NCBI RefSeq assembly: GCF_963259705.1
Contig: NC_081846.1
Span: forward strand, 95,492,641 to 95,556,640
DNA: 64,000 nucleotides
DNA from: Myotis daubentonii
Lineage: Eukaryota > Chordata > Mammalia > Chiroptera > Vespertilionidae
Reading direction: 5' to 3'
A program made the translations under genes and the position numbers. Of this stretch, positions 10,801-23,532 are shown one piece after another. Position 1 is the first letter of the stretch, and every line of letters starts with the position of its first letter. The notes below the pieces were generated by a model. That model was not told where the DNA came from and made no database searches. It saw nothing but the letters and a program-made list of their open reading frames with translations.

Positions 10801-13800
10801 ATACACAATGATAGTTCCCAGAAAGTACTAACAACGTGTAAGAAACACCTCAAGTACACGTAAATAGAGTCTTACTACATTTACTGTCGTATTCATTCAC
10901 GGAGGTTTCCAGTGAAAAGCAGTGAAATGACGCAAATACTGGTAATATTTACATCTCCAGGTACTTCCGGTGGCGTTTTCACGGGACTGTGCTTTGAAAT
11001 ATTAAGAGTTCATGCTTACCGAGCTCAGAATTGGTGTCTAACGCCTTGGAATGACGAGAATAGTGTTTCTGTTTACAATTAAGGAGGATTGGCTTTGGCG
11101 TTTTTTTGTGTGAATCAGTTAAAATGGTGAAGATTCCGGTAAATACTTCTAAGCAAACTGTCTAATTTTGGTAAAACCGTTAAAATACACAATGATAGTT
11201 CCCAGAAATGATTAAGAACGTGTAAGAAACACATCAAGTACACTTAAATAGATTCTTACTACATTTACTGTCGTATTCAATCACGGAGGTTCTAGTGGAA
11301 AGCTGTGAAATGACGCAAATACTGGTAATATTTACGTCTCCGGGTACTTCCGGTGGCGTTTTCACGGGACTGTGCTTTGAAGTATTAAGAGTTCATGCTT
11401 ACAGAGCTCAGAATTGGTGTCTAAAGCCTTGGAATGACGAGAATAATGTTTTTGGTTACAATTAAGGAGGATTGGCTTTGGCGTTTTTTTTGTGTGAATC
11501 AGTTAAATCGTGACAATTCCGGTAAATACTTCCAAGCAAACTTTCTAATTTTGGTAAAACTGTTAAAATACACAATGATAGTTCCCAGAAATGATTAAGA
11601 ACGTGTAAGAAACACCTCAAGTACACGTAAATAGAGTCTTACTACATTTACTGTCCTATTCAGTCACGGAGGTTTCCAGTGGAAAGCTGTGAAATGAGGC
11701 AAATACTGGTAATATTTATGTCTCCGGGTACTTCCGGTGGCGTTTTCACGGGACTGTGCTTTGAAATATTAAGAGTTCATGCTTACAGAGCTCAGAATTG
11801 GTGTCTAAAGCCTTGGAATGACGAGAATAGTTTTTTTGTTTACAATTAAGGAGGATTGGCTTTGGCGTTTTTTTGTGTGAATCAGTTAAAATGGTGACAA
11901 TTCCGGTAAATACTTCTAAGCAAACTTTCTAATTTTGGTAAAACTGTTAAAATACACAATGATAGTTCCCAGAAATGATTAAGAACGTGTAAGAAACACC
12001 TCAAGTACACGTAAATAGAGTCTTACTACATTTACTGTCGTATTCAGTCACGGAGGTTTCCAGTGAAAGACCGTGAAATGACGCAAATACTGGTAATATT
12101 TACGTCTCCGGGTACTTCCGGTGGCGTTTTCACGGGACTGTGCTTTGAAATATTAAGAGTTCATGCTTACAGAGCTCAGAATTGGTGTCTAACGCCTTGG
12201 AATGACGAGAATAGTGTTTCTGTTTACAATTAACGAGGATTGGCTTTGGCGTTTTTTTGTGTGAATCAGTTAAAATGGTGACGATTCCGGTAAATACTTC
12301 TAAGCAAACTGTCTAATTTTGGTAAAACTGTTAAAATACACAATGATAGTTCCCAGAAAGGACCAACAACGTGTAAGAAACACCTCAAGTACACTTAAAT
12401 AGATTCTTACTACATTTACTGTCGTATTCAATCACGGAGGTTTCTAGTGGAAAGCTGTGAAATGACGCAAATACTGGTAATATTTACATCTCCGGGTACT
12501 TCCGGTGGCGTTTTCACGGGACTGTGCTTTGAAATATTAAGAGTTCATGCTTACAGAGCTCAGAATTGGTGTCTAAAGCCTTGGAATGACGAGAATAGTG
12601 TTTTTGTTTACAATTAAGGAGGATTGGCTTTGGCGTTTTTTTTGTGTGAATCAGTTAAAATGGTGACAATTCCGGTAAATACTTCTAAGCAAACTTTCTA
12701 ATTTTGGTAAAACTGTTAAAATACACAATGATAGTTCCCAGAAATGATTAAGAACGTGTAAGAAACACCTCAAGTAAACGTAAATAGAGTCTTACTACAT
12801 TTACTGTCCTATTCAGTCAAGGAGGTTTCCAGTGGAAAGCTGTGAAATGAGGCAAATACTGGTAATATTTATGTCTCCGGGTACTTCCGGTGGCGTTTTC
12901 ACGGGACTGTGCTTTGACAAATTAAGTGTTCAGGCTTACAGAGCTCAGAATTGGTGTCTAAGGGCTTGGAATGATGAGAGTATTGTTTCTCTTTACAATA
13001 AAGGAGGATTGGCTTTGGCGTTTTTTTGTGTGAATCAGTTAAAATGGTGACAATTCCGGTAAATACTTCTAAGCAAACTTTCTAATTTTGGTAAAACTGT
13101 TAAAATACACAATGATAGTTCCCAGAAAGGACTAACAACGTGTAAGAAACACTTAAATAGATTCTTACTACATTTACTGTCGTATTCAATCACGGAGGTT
13201 TCTAGTGGAAAGCTGTGAAATGAGGCAAATACTGGTAATATTTACATCTCCGGGTACTTCCGGTGGCGTTTTCACGGGACTGTGCTTTGAAATATTAAGA
13301 GTTCATGCTTACAGAGCTCAGAATTGGTGTCTAAAGCCTTGGAATGACGAGAATAGTGTTTCTGTTTACAAGTAAGGAGGATTGGCTTTGGCGTTTTTTT
13401 GTGTGAATCAGTTAAAATGGTGACGATTCCGGTAAATACTTCTAAGCAAACTTTCTAATTTTGGTAAAACTGTTAAAATACACAATGATAGTTCCCAGAA
13501 ATGATTAAGAACGTGTAAGAAACACCTCAAGTACACGTAAATAGAGTCTTACTACATTTACTGTCGTATTCAGTCACGGAGGTTTCCAGTGAAAGACCGT
13601 GAAATGACGCAAATACTGGTAATATTTACGTCTCCGGGTACTTCCGGTGCCGTTTTCACGGGACTGTGCTTTGAAGTATTAAGAGTTCATGCTTACAGAG
13701 CTCAGAATTGGTGTCTAAAGCCTTGGAATGACGAGAATAATGTTTTTGGTTACAATTAAGGAGGATTGGCTTTGGCGTTTTTTTTGTGTGAATCAATTAA

Positions 13801-14356
13801 ATCGTGACAATTCCGGTAAATACTTCCAAGCAAACTTTCTAATTTTGGTAAAACTGTTAAAATACACAATGATAGTTCCCAGAAATGATTAAGAACGTGT
13901 AAGAAACACCTCAAGTACACGTAAATAGAGTCTTACTACATTTACTGTCCTATTCAGTCACGGAGGTTTCCAGTGGAAAGCTGTGAAATGAGGCAAATAC
14001 TGGTAATATTTATGTCTCCGGGTACTTCCGGTGGCGTTTTCACGGGACTGTGCTTTGACAAATTAAGTGTTCAGGCTTACAGAGCTCAGAATTGGTGTCT
14101 AAAGCCTTGGAATGATGAGAATATTGTTTCTCTTTACAATTAAGGAGGATTGGCTTTGGCGTTTTTTTGTGTGAATCAGTTAAAATGGTGACAATTCCGG
14201 TAAATACTTCTAAGCAAACTTTCTAATTTTGGTAAAACTGTTAAAATACACAATGATAGTTCCCAGAAAGGACTAACAACGTGTAAGAAACACCTCAAGT
14301 ACACTTAAATAGATTCTTACTACATTTACTGTCGTATTCAATCACGGAGGTTTCTA
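7860..14356 (+). repeat. 17-monomer HOR, copy 2 (6,497 bp)
   Basis: Anchors are 7860, 8244, 8628, 9013, 9386, 9770, 10155, 10528, 10912, 11295, 11679, 12063, 12447, 12832, 13205, 13589 and 13973. It follows copy 1 without a gap. It carries the same rare markers: the one-base-short GGTTCTAG before 11295 (as before 4798), GGTGCCG after 13589 (as after 7092), and AATAAAGG in the 12832 unit (as in 6335). Copy 2 shares with copy 3 some changes not in copy 1, such as CTCTGGGTAC after 10155 and 16652 and CAATCTCGG before 10528 and 17025. Copies 2 and 3 are therefore closer to each other there. Confidence 0.92.
8244..8627 (+). repeat. Reference 384-bp monomer with internal landmarks
   Basis: This full-length unit is used here to define positions (anchor G = 1). 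Positions 1-171 are an open frame closed by TAA. A CpG-rich stretch lies at about 44-74. A SacI site GAGCTC is at 110-115 and appears in essentially every monomer. Next come an (A/C)GAGGATTGG block and a T7 run at about 190-196, which is T8 in many other units. An AT-rich segment with ATTTT...AAAAT follows. An 11-bp block CTCAAGTACAC sits at 322-332 between two ACAC tetramers and is absent from the short monomers. The unit ends in CGGAGGTTTCTA. It has 147 G+C of 384 (38%) and about 16 CpG by hand count. Its subtype is marked by GTGAAAGACCGTG at the anchor. Confidence 0.9.
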
Positions 14357-17300
14357 GTGGAAAGCTGTGAAATGACGCAAATACTGGTAATATTTACGTC
14401 TCCGGGTACTTCCGGTGGCGTTTTCACGGGACTGTGCTTTGAAATATTAAGAGTTCATGCTTACAGAGCTCAGAATTGGTGTCTAAAGCCTTGGAATGAC
14501 GAGAATAGTTTTTTTGTTTACAATTAAGGAGGATTGGCTTTGGCGTTTTTTTGTGTGAATCAGTTAAAATGGTGACAATTCCGGTAAATACTTCTAAGCA
14601 AACTTTCTAATTTTGGTAAAACTGTTAAAATACACAATGATAGTTCCCAGAAATGATTAAGAACGTGTAAGAAACACCTCAAGTACACGTAAATAGAGTC
14701 TTACTACATTTACTGTCGTATTCAGTCACGGAGGTTTCCAGTGAAAGACCGTGAAATGACGCAAATACTGGTAATATTTACGTCTCCGGGTACTTCCGGT
14801 GGCGTTTTCACGGGACTGTGCTTTGAAATATTAAGAGTTCATGCTTACAGAGCTCAGAATTGGTGTCTAACGCCTTGGAATGACGAGAATAGTGTTTCTG
14901 TTTACAATTAACGAGGATTGGCTTTGGCGTTTTTTTGTGTGAATCAGTTAAAATGGTGACGATTCCGGTAAATACTTCTAAGCAAACTGTCTAATTTTGG
15001 TAAAACTGTTAAAATACACAATGATAGTTCCCAGAAAGGACCAACAACGTGTAAGAAACACCTCAAGTACACTTAAATAGATTCTTACTACATTTACTGT
15101 CGTATTCAATCACGGAGGTTTCTAGTGGAAAGCTGTGAAATGACGCAAATACTGGTAATATTTACATCTCCGGGTACTTCCGGTGGCGTTTTCACGGGAC
15201 TGTGCTTTGAAATATTAAGAGTTCATGCTTACAGAGCTCAGAATTGGTGTCTAAAGCCTTGGAATGACGAGAATAGTGTTTTTGTTTACAATTAAGGAGG
15301 ATTGGCTTTGGCGTTTTTTTTGTGTGAATCAGTTAAAATGGTGACAATTCCGGTAAATACTTCTAAGCAAACTTTCTAATTTTGGTAAAACTGTTAAAAT
15401 ACACAATGATAGTTCCCAGAAATGATTAAGAACGTGTAAGAAACACCTCAAGTAAACGTAAATAGAGTCTTACTACATTTACTGTCCTATTCAGTCACGG
15501 AGGTTTCCAGTGGAAAGCTGTGAAATGAGGCAAATACTGGTAATATTTATGTCTCCGGGTACTTCCGGTGGCGTTTTCACGGGACTGTGCTTTGACAAAT
15601 TAAGTGTTCAGGCTTACAGAGCTCAGAATTGGTGTCTAAGGGCTTGGAATGATGAGAGTATTTTTTCTCTTTACAATTAAGGAGGATTGGCTTTGGCGTT
15701 TTTTTGTGTGAATCAGTTAAAATGGTGACAATTCCGGTAAATACTTCTAAGCAAACTTTCTAATTTTGGTAAAACTGTTAAAATACACAATGATAGTTCC
15801 CAGAAAGGACTAACAACGTGTAAGAAACACTTAAATAGATTCTTACTACATTTACTGTCGTATTCAATCACGGAGGTTTCTAGTGGAAAGCTGTGAAATG
15901 ACGCAAATACTGGTAATATTTACGTCTCCGGGTACTTCCGGTGGCGTTTTCACGGGACTGTGCTTTGAAATATTAAGAGTTCATGCTTACAGAGCTCAGA
16001 ATTGGTGTATAAAGCCTTGGAATGACTAGAATAGTTTTTTTGTTTACAATTAAGGAGGATTGGCTTTGGCGTTTTTTTGTGTGAATCAGTTAAAATGGTG
16101 ACAATTCCGGTAAATACTTCTAAGCAAACTTTCTAATTTTGGTAAAACTGTTAAAATACACAATGATAGTTCCCAGAAAGGACTAACAACGTGTAAGAAA
16201 CACCTCAAGTACACTTAAATAGATTCTTACTACATTTACTGTCGTATTCAATCACGGAGGTTTCTAGTGGAAAGCTGTGAAATGACGCAAATACTGGTAA
16301 TATTTACGTCTCCGGGTACTTCCGGTGACTTTTTCACGGGACTGTGCTTTGAAATATTAAGAGTTCATGCTTACAGAGCTCAGAATTGGTGTCTAAAGCC
16401 TTGGAATGACGAGAATAGTTTTTTTGTTTACAATTAAGGAGGATTGGCTTTGGCGTTTTTTTTGTGTGAATCAGTTAAAATGGTGACGATTCCGGTAAAT
16501 ACTTCTAAGCAAACTTTCTAATTTTGGTAAAACTGTTAAAATACACAATGATAGTTCCGAGAAATGACTAAGAACGTGTAAGAAACACCTCAAGTACACG
16601 TAAATAGAGTCTTACTACATTTACTGTCTCATTCAGTCACGGAGGTTTCCAGTGGAAAGCTGTGAAATGAGGCAAATACTGGTAATATTTATGTCTCTGG
16701 GTACTTCCGGTGGCGTTTTCACGGGACTGTGCTTTGACAAATTAAATGTTCATGCTTACAGAGCTCAGAATTGGTGTCTAAAGCCTTGGAATGATGAGAA
16801 TATTGTTTCTCTTTACAATTAAGGAGGATTGGCTTTGGCGTTTTTTTGTGTGAATCAGTTAAAATGGTGACGATTCCGGTAAATACTTCTAAGCAAACTG
16901 TCTAATTTTGGTAAAACTGTTAAAATACACAATGATAGTTCCCAGAAAGGACTAACAACGTGTAAGAAACACTTAAATAGATTCTTACTACATTTACTGT
17001 CGTATTCAATCTCGGAGGTTTCTAGTGGAAAGCTGTGAAATGACGCAAATACTGGTAATATTTACATCTCCGGGTACTTCCGGTGGCGTTTTCACGGGAC
17101 TGTGCTTTGAAATATTAAGAGTTCATGCTTACAGAGCTCAGAATTGGTGTCTAAAGCCTTGGAATGACGAGAATAGTGTTTTTGTTTACAAGTAAGGAGG
17201 ATTGGCTTTGGCGTTTTTTTGTGTGAATCAGTTAAAATGGTGACGATTCCGGTAAATACTTCTAAGCAAACTGTATAATTTTGGTAAAACTGTTAAAATA

Positions 17301-18176
17301 CACAATGATAGTTCCCAGAAAGTACTAACAACGTGTAAGAAACACCTCAAGTACACGTAAATAGAGTCTTACTACATTTACTGTCGTATTCATTCACGGA
17401 GGTTTCCAGTGAAAAGCAGTGAAATGACGCAAATACTGGTAATATTTACATCTCCAGGTACTTCCGGTGGCGTTTTCACGGGACTGTGCTTTGAAATATT
17501 AAGAGTTCATGCTTACCGAGCTCAGAATTGGTGTCTAACGCCTTGGAATGACGAGAATAGTGTTTCTGTTTACAATTAAGGAGGATTGGCTTTGGCGTTT
17601 TTTTGTGTGAATCAGTTAAAATGGTGAAGATTCCGGTAAATACTTCTAAGCAAACTGTCTAATTTTGGTAAAACCGTTAAAATACACAATGATAGTTCCC
17701 AGAAATGATTAAGAACGTGTAAGAAACACATCAAGTACACTTAAATAGATTCTTACTACATTTACTGTCGTATTCAATCACGGAGGTTTCTAGTGGAAAG
17801 CTGTGAAATGACGCAAATACTGGTAATATTTACGTCTCCGGGTACTTCCGGTGGCGTTTTCACGGGACTGTGCTTTGAAGTATTAAGAGTTCATGCTTAC
17901 AGAGCTCAGAATTGGTGTCTAAAGCCTTGGAATGACGAGAATAATGTTTTTGGTTACAATTAAGGAGGATTGGCTTTGGCGTTTTTTTTGTGTGAATCAG
18001 TTAAATCGTGACAATTCCGGTAAATACTTCCAAGCAAACTTTCTAATTTTGGTAAAACTGTTAAAATACACAATGATAGTTCCCAGAAATGATTAAGAAC
18101 GTGTAAGAAACACCTCAAGTACACGTAAATAGAGTCTTACTACATTTACTGTCCTATTCAGTCACGGAGGTTTCCA
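14357..18176 (+). repeat. 17-monomer HOR, copy 3, in-register part
   Basis: Anchors are 14357, 14741, 15125, 15510, 15883, 16267, 16652, 17025, 17409 and 17793. Spacing to copy 2 is 6,497 bp up to 17409 and 6,498 bp at 17793. The extra base arises because GGTTTCTAG is intact here, where copies 1 and 2 have GGTTCTAG. The shared in-frame stop at 16027 (GACTAG, as at 9530) supports direct descent from the same parent as copy 2. Confidence 0.9.
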
Positions 18177-20086
18177 GTGGAAAGCTGTGAAATGAGGCAA
18201 ATACTGGTAATATTTATGTCTCCGGGTACTTCCGGTGGCGTTTTCACGGGACTGTGCTTTGACAAATTAAGTGTTCAGGCTTACAGAGCTCAGAATTGGT
18301 GTCTAAAGCCTTGGAATGATGAGAATATTGTTTCTCTTTACAATTAAGGAGGATTGGCTTTGGCGTTTTTTTGTGTGAATCAGTTAAAATGGTGACAATT
18401 CCGGTAAATACTTCTAAGCAAACTTTCTAATTTTGGTAAAACTGTTAAAATACACAATGATAGTTCTCAGAAAGGACTAACAACGTGTAAGAAACACCTC
18501 AAGTACACTTAAATAGATTCTTACTACATTTACTGTCGTATTCAATCACGGAGGTTTCTAGTGGAAAGCTGTGAAATGACGCAAATACTGGTAATATTTA
18601 CGTCTCCGGGTACTTCCGGTGGCGTTTTCACGGGACTGTGCTTTGAAATATTAAGAGTTCATGCTTACAGAGCTCAGAATTGGTGTCTAAAGCCTTGGAA
18701 TGACGAGAATAGTTTTTTTGTTTACAATTAAGGAGGATTGGCTTTGGCGTTTTTTTGTGTGAATCAGTTAAAATGGTGACAATTCCGGTAAATACTTCTA
18801 AGCAAACTTTCTAATTTTGGTAAAACTGTTAAAATACACAATGATAGTTCCCAGAAATGATTAAGAACGTGTAAGAAACACCTCAAGTACACGTAAATAG
18901 AGTCTTACTACATTTACTGTCGTATTCAGTCACGGAGGTTTCCAGTGAAAGACCGTGAAATGACGCAAATACTGGTAATATTTACGTCTCCGGGTACTTC
19001 CGGTGGCGTTTTCACGGGACTGTGCTTTGAAATATTAAGAGTTCATGCTTACAGAGCTCAGAATTGGTGTCTAACGCCTTGGAATGACGAGAATAGTGTT
19101 TCTGTTTACAATTAACGAGGATTGGCTTTGGCGTTTTTTTGTGTGAATCAGTTAAAATGGTGACGATTCCGGTAAATACTTCTAAGCAAACTGTCTAATT
19201 TTGGTAAAACTGTTAAAATACACAATGATAGTTCCCAGAAAGGACCAACAACGTGTAAGAAACACCTCAAGTACACTTAAATAGATTCTTACTACATTTA
19301 CTGTCGTATTCAATCACGGAGGTTTCTAGTGGAAAGCTGTGAAATGACGCAAATACTGGTAATATTTACATCTCCGGGTACTTCCGGTGGCGTTTTCACG
19401 GGACTGTGCTTTGAAATATTAAGATTTCATGCTTACAGAGCTCAGAATTGGTGTCTAAAGCCTTGGAATGACGAGAATAGTGTTTTTGTTTACAATTAAG
19501 GAGGATTGGCTTTGGCGTTTTTTTTGTGTGAATCAGTTAAAATGGTGACAATTCCGGTAAATACTTCTAAGCAAACTTTCTAATTTTGGTAAAACTGTTA
19601 AAATACACAATGATAGTTCCCAGAAATGATTAAGAACGTGTAAGAAACACCTCAAGTAAACGTAAATAGAGTCTTACTACATTTACTGTCCTATTCAGTC
19701 AAGGAGGTTTCCAGTGGAAAGCTGTGAAATGAGGCAAATACTGGTAATATTTATGTCTCCGGGTACTTCCGGTGGCGTTTTCACGGGACTGTGCTTTGAC
19801 AAATTAAGTGTTCAGGCTTACAGAGCTCAGAATTGGTGTCTAAGGGCTTGGAATGATGAGAGTATTGTTTCTCTTTACAATTAAGGAGGATTGGCTTTGG
19901 CGTTTTTTTGTGTGAATCAGTTAAAATGGTGACAATTCCGGTAAATACTTCTAAGCAAACTTTCTAATTTTGGTAAAACTGTTAAAATACACAATGATAG
20001 TTCCCAGAAAGGACTAACAACGTGTAAGAAACACTTAAATAGATTCTTACTACATTTACTGTCGTATTCAATCACGGAGGTTTCTA
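18177..20086 (+). repeat. HOR copy 3 continuation with unfused monomers
   Basis: Anchors are 18177, 18561, 18945, 19329 and 19714. In copies 1 and 2 this place holds one chimeric monomer (5182, 11679). Here two full monomers are present: 18177 with CAAATTAAGTGTTCAGGC, and 18561 with AATATTAAGAG and a T7 run after GAATAG. Spacing from 12832 to its counterpart 19714 is therefore 6,882 bp, one monomer more than 6,497. Either this copy keeps the unfused state or the missing monomer was regained by exchange. The 19329 unit carries the marker AAGATTTCATGC, seen again at 23148 and 24290. Confidence 0.85.
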
Positions 20087-23000
20087 GTGGAAAGCTGTGA
20101 AATGACGCAAATACTGGTAATATTTACATCTCCGGGTACTTCCGGTGGCGTTTTCACGGGACTGTGCTTTGAAATATTAAGAGTTCATGCTTACAGAGCT
20201 CAGAATTGGTGTCTAAAGCCTTGGAATGACGAGAATAGTGTTTTTGTTTACAAGTAAGGAGGATTGGCTTTGGCGTTTTTTTGTGTGAATCAGTTAAAAT
20301 GGTGACGATTCCGGTAAATACTTCTAAGCAAACTTTCTAATTTTGGTAAAACTGTTAAAATACACAGTGATAGTTCCCAGAAATGATTAAGAACGTGTAA
20401 GAAACCCCTCAAGTACACGTAAATAGAGTCTTACTACATTTACTGTCGTATTCAGTCACGGAGGTTTCCAGTGAAAGACCGTGAAATGACGCAAATACTG
20501 GTAATATTTACGTCTCCGGGTACTTCCGGTGGCGTTTTCACGGGACTGTGCTTTGAAATATTAAGAGTTCATGCTTACAGAGCTCAGAATTGGTGTCTAA
20601 AGCCTTGGAATGATGAGAATATTGTTTCTCTTTACAATTAAGGAGGATTGGCTTTGGTGTTTTTTTGTGTGAATCAGTTAAAATGATGACGATTCTGGTA
20701 AATACTTCTAAGCAAACTGTATAATTTTGGTAAAACTGTTAAAATACACAATGATAGTTCCCAGAAAGGACTAACAACGTGTAAGAAACACCTCAAGTAC
20801 ACGTAAATAGAGTCTTACTACATTTACTGTCGTATTCATTCACGGAGGTTTCCAGTGAAAAGCAGTGAAATGACGCAAATACTGGTAATATTTACATCTC
20901 CAGGTACTTCCGGTGGCGTTTTCATGGGACTGTGCTTTGAAATATTAAGAGTTCATGCTTACCGAGCTCAGAATTGGTGTCTAACGCCTTGGAATGACGA
21001 GAATAGTGTTTCTGTTTACAATTAAGGAGGATTGGCTTTGGCGTTTTTTTGTGTGAATCAGTTAAAATGGTGAAGATTCCGGTAAATACTTCTAAGCAAA
21101 CTGTCTAATTTTGGTAAAACCGTTAAAATACACAATGATAGTTCCCAGAAATGATTAAGAACGTGTAAGAAACACATCAAGTACACTTAAATAGATTCTT
21201 ACTACATTTACTGTCGTATTCAATCACGGAGGTTTCTAGTGGAAAGCTGTGAAATGACGCAAATACTGGTAATATTTACGTCTCCGGGTACTTCCGGTGG
21301 CGTTTTCACGGGACTGTGCTTTGAAGTATTAAGAGTTCATGCTTACAGAGCTCAGAATTGGTGTCTAAAGCCTTGGAATGACGAGAATAATGTTTTTGGT
21401 TACAATTAAGGAGGATTGGCTTTGGCGTTTTTTTTGTGTGAATCAGTTAAATCGTGACAATTCCGGTAAATACTTCCAAGCAAACTTTCTAATTTTGGTA
21501 AAACTGTTAAAATACACAATGATAGTTCCCAGAAATGATTAAGAACGTGTAAGAAACACCTCAAGTACACGTAAATAGAGTCTTACTACATTTACTGTCC
21601 TATTCAGTCACGGAGGTTTCCAGTGGAAAGCTGTGAAATGAGGCAAATACTGGTAATATTTATGTCTCCGGGTACTTCCGGTGGCGTTTTCACGGGACTG
21701 TGCTTTGACAAATTAAGTGTTCAGGCTTACAGAGCTCAGAATTGGTGTCTAAAGCCTTGGAATGATGAGAATATTGTTTCTCTTTACAATTAAGGAGGAT
21801 TGGCTTTGGCGTTTTTTTGTGTGAATCAGTTAAAATGGTGACAATTCCGGTAAATACTTCTAAGCAAACTTTCTAATTTTGGTAAAACTGTTAAAATACA
21901 CAATGATAGTTCCCAGAAAGGACTAACAACGTGTAAGAAACACCTCAAGTACACTTAAATAGATTCTTACTACATTTACTGTCGTATTCAATCACGGAGG
22001 TTTCTAGTGGAAAGCTGTGAAATGACGCAAATACTGGTAATATTTACGTCTCCGGGTACTTCCGGTGGCGTTTTCACGGGACTGTGCTTTGAAATATTAA
22101 GAGTTCATGCTTACAGAGCTCAGAATTGGTGTCTAAAGCCTTGGAATGACGAGAATAGTTTTTTTGTTTACAATTAAGGAGGATTGGCTTTGGCGTTTTT
22201 TTGTGTGAATCAGTTAAAATGGTGACGATTCCGGTAAATACTTCTAAGCAAACTGTCTAATTTTGGTAAAACTGTTAAAATACACAATGATAGTTCCCAG
22301 AAAGGACTAACAACGTGTAAGAAACACTTAAATAGATTCTTACTACATTTACTGTCGTATTCAATCTCGGAGGTTTCTAGTGGAAAGCTGTGAAATGACG
22401 CAAATACTGGTAATATTTACATCTCCGGGTACTTCCGGTGGCGTTTTCACGGGACTGTGCTTTGAAATATTAAGAGTTCATGCTTACAGAGCTCAGAATT
22501 GGTGTCTAAAGCCTTGGAATGACGAGAATAGTGTTTTTGTTTACAAGTAAGGAGGATTGGCTTTGGCGTTTTTTTGTGTGAATCAGTTAAAATGGTGACG
22601 ATTCCGGTAAATACTTCTAAGCAAACTGTATAATTTTGGTAAAACTGTTAAAATACACAATGATAGTTCCCAGAAAGGACTAACAACGTGTAAGAAACAC
22701 CTCAAGTACACGTAAATAGAGTCTTACTACATTTACTGTCGTATTCATTCACGGAGGTTTCCAGTGAAAAGCAGTGAAATGACGCAAATACTGGTAATAT
22801 TTACATCTCCAGGTACTTCCGGTGGCGTTTTCACGGGACTGTGCTTTGAAATATTAAGAGTTCATGCTTACCGAGCTCAGAATTGGTGTCTAACGCCTTG
22901 GAATGACGAGAATAGTGTTTCTGTTTACAATTAAGGAGGATTGGCTTTGGCGTTTTTTTGTGTGAATCAGTTAAAATGGTGAAGATTCCGGTAAATACTT

Positions 23001-23532
23001 CTAAGCAAACTGTCTAATTTTGGTAAAACTGTTAAAATACACAATGATAGTTCCCAGAAAGGACCAACAACGTGTAAGAAACACCTCAAGTACACTTAAA
23101 TAGATTCTTACTACATTTACTGTCGTATTCAATCACGGAGGTTTCTAGTGGAAAGCTGTGAAATGACGCAAATACTGGTAATATTTACATCTCCGGGTAC
23201 TTCCGGTGGCGTTTTCACGGGACTGTGCTTTGAAATATTAAGATTTCATGCTTACAGAGCTCAGAATTGGTGTCTAAAGCCTTGGAATGACGAGAATAGT
23301 GTTTTTGTTTACAATTAAGGAGGATTGGCTTTGGCGTTTTTTTTGTGTGAATCAGTTAAAATGGTGACAATTCCGGTAAATACTTCTAAGCAAACTTTCT
23401 AATTTTGGTAAAACTGTTAAAATACACAATGATAGTTCCCAGAAATGATTAAGAACGTGTAAGAAACACCTCAAGTAAACGTAAATAGAGTCTTACTACA
23501 TTTACTGTCCTATTCAGTCAAGGAGGTTTCCA
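20087..23532 (+). repeat. Reshuffled left-domain monomers (nine units)
   Basis: Anchors are 20087, 20471, 20855, 21239, 21623, 22007, 22380, 22764 and 23148. Subtypes are those of the 17-mer HOR but in another order. For example 22007 (type of 1363/7860) is followed by 22380 (type of 4031/10528), skipping six monomers. Units 20471-21239 appear to be the unfused parents of the chimeric monomer at 7092/13589. The 20471 unit carries TTTGGTGTTTTTTTG and ATGATGACGATTCTGG in its 3' half, repeated in the 25432 unit. Confidence 0.82.
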
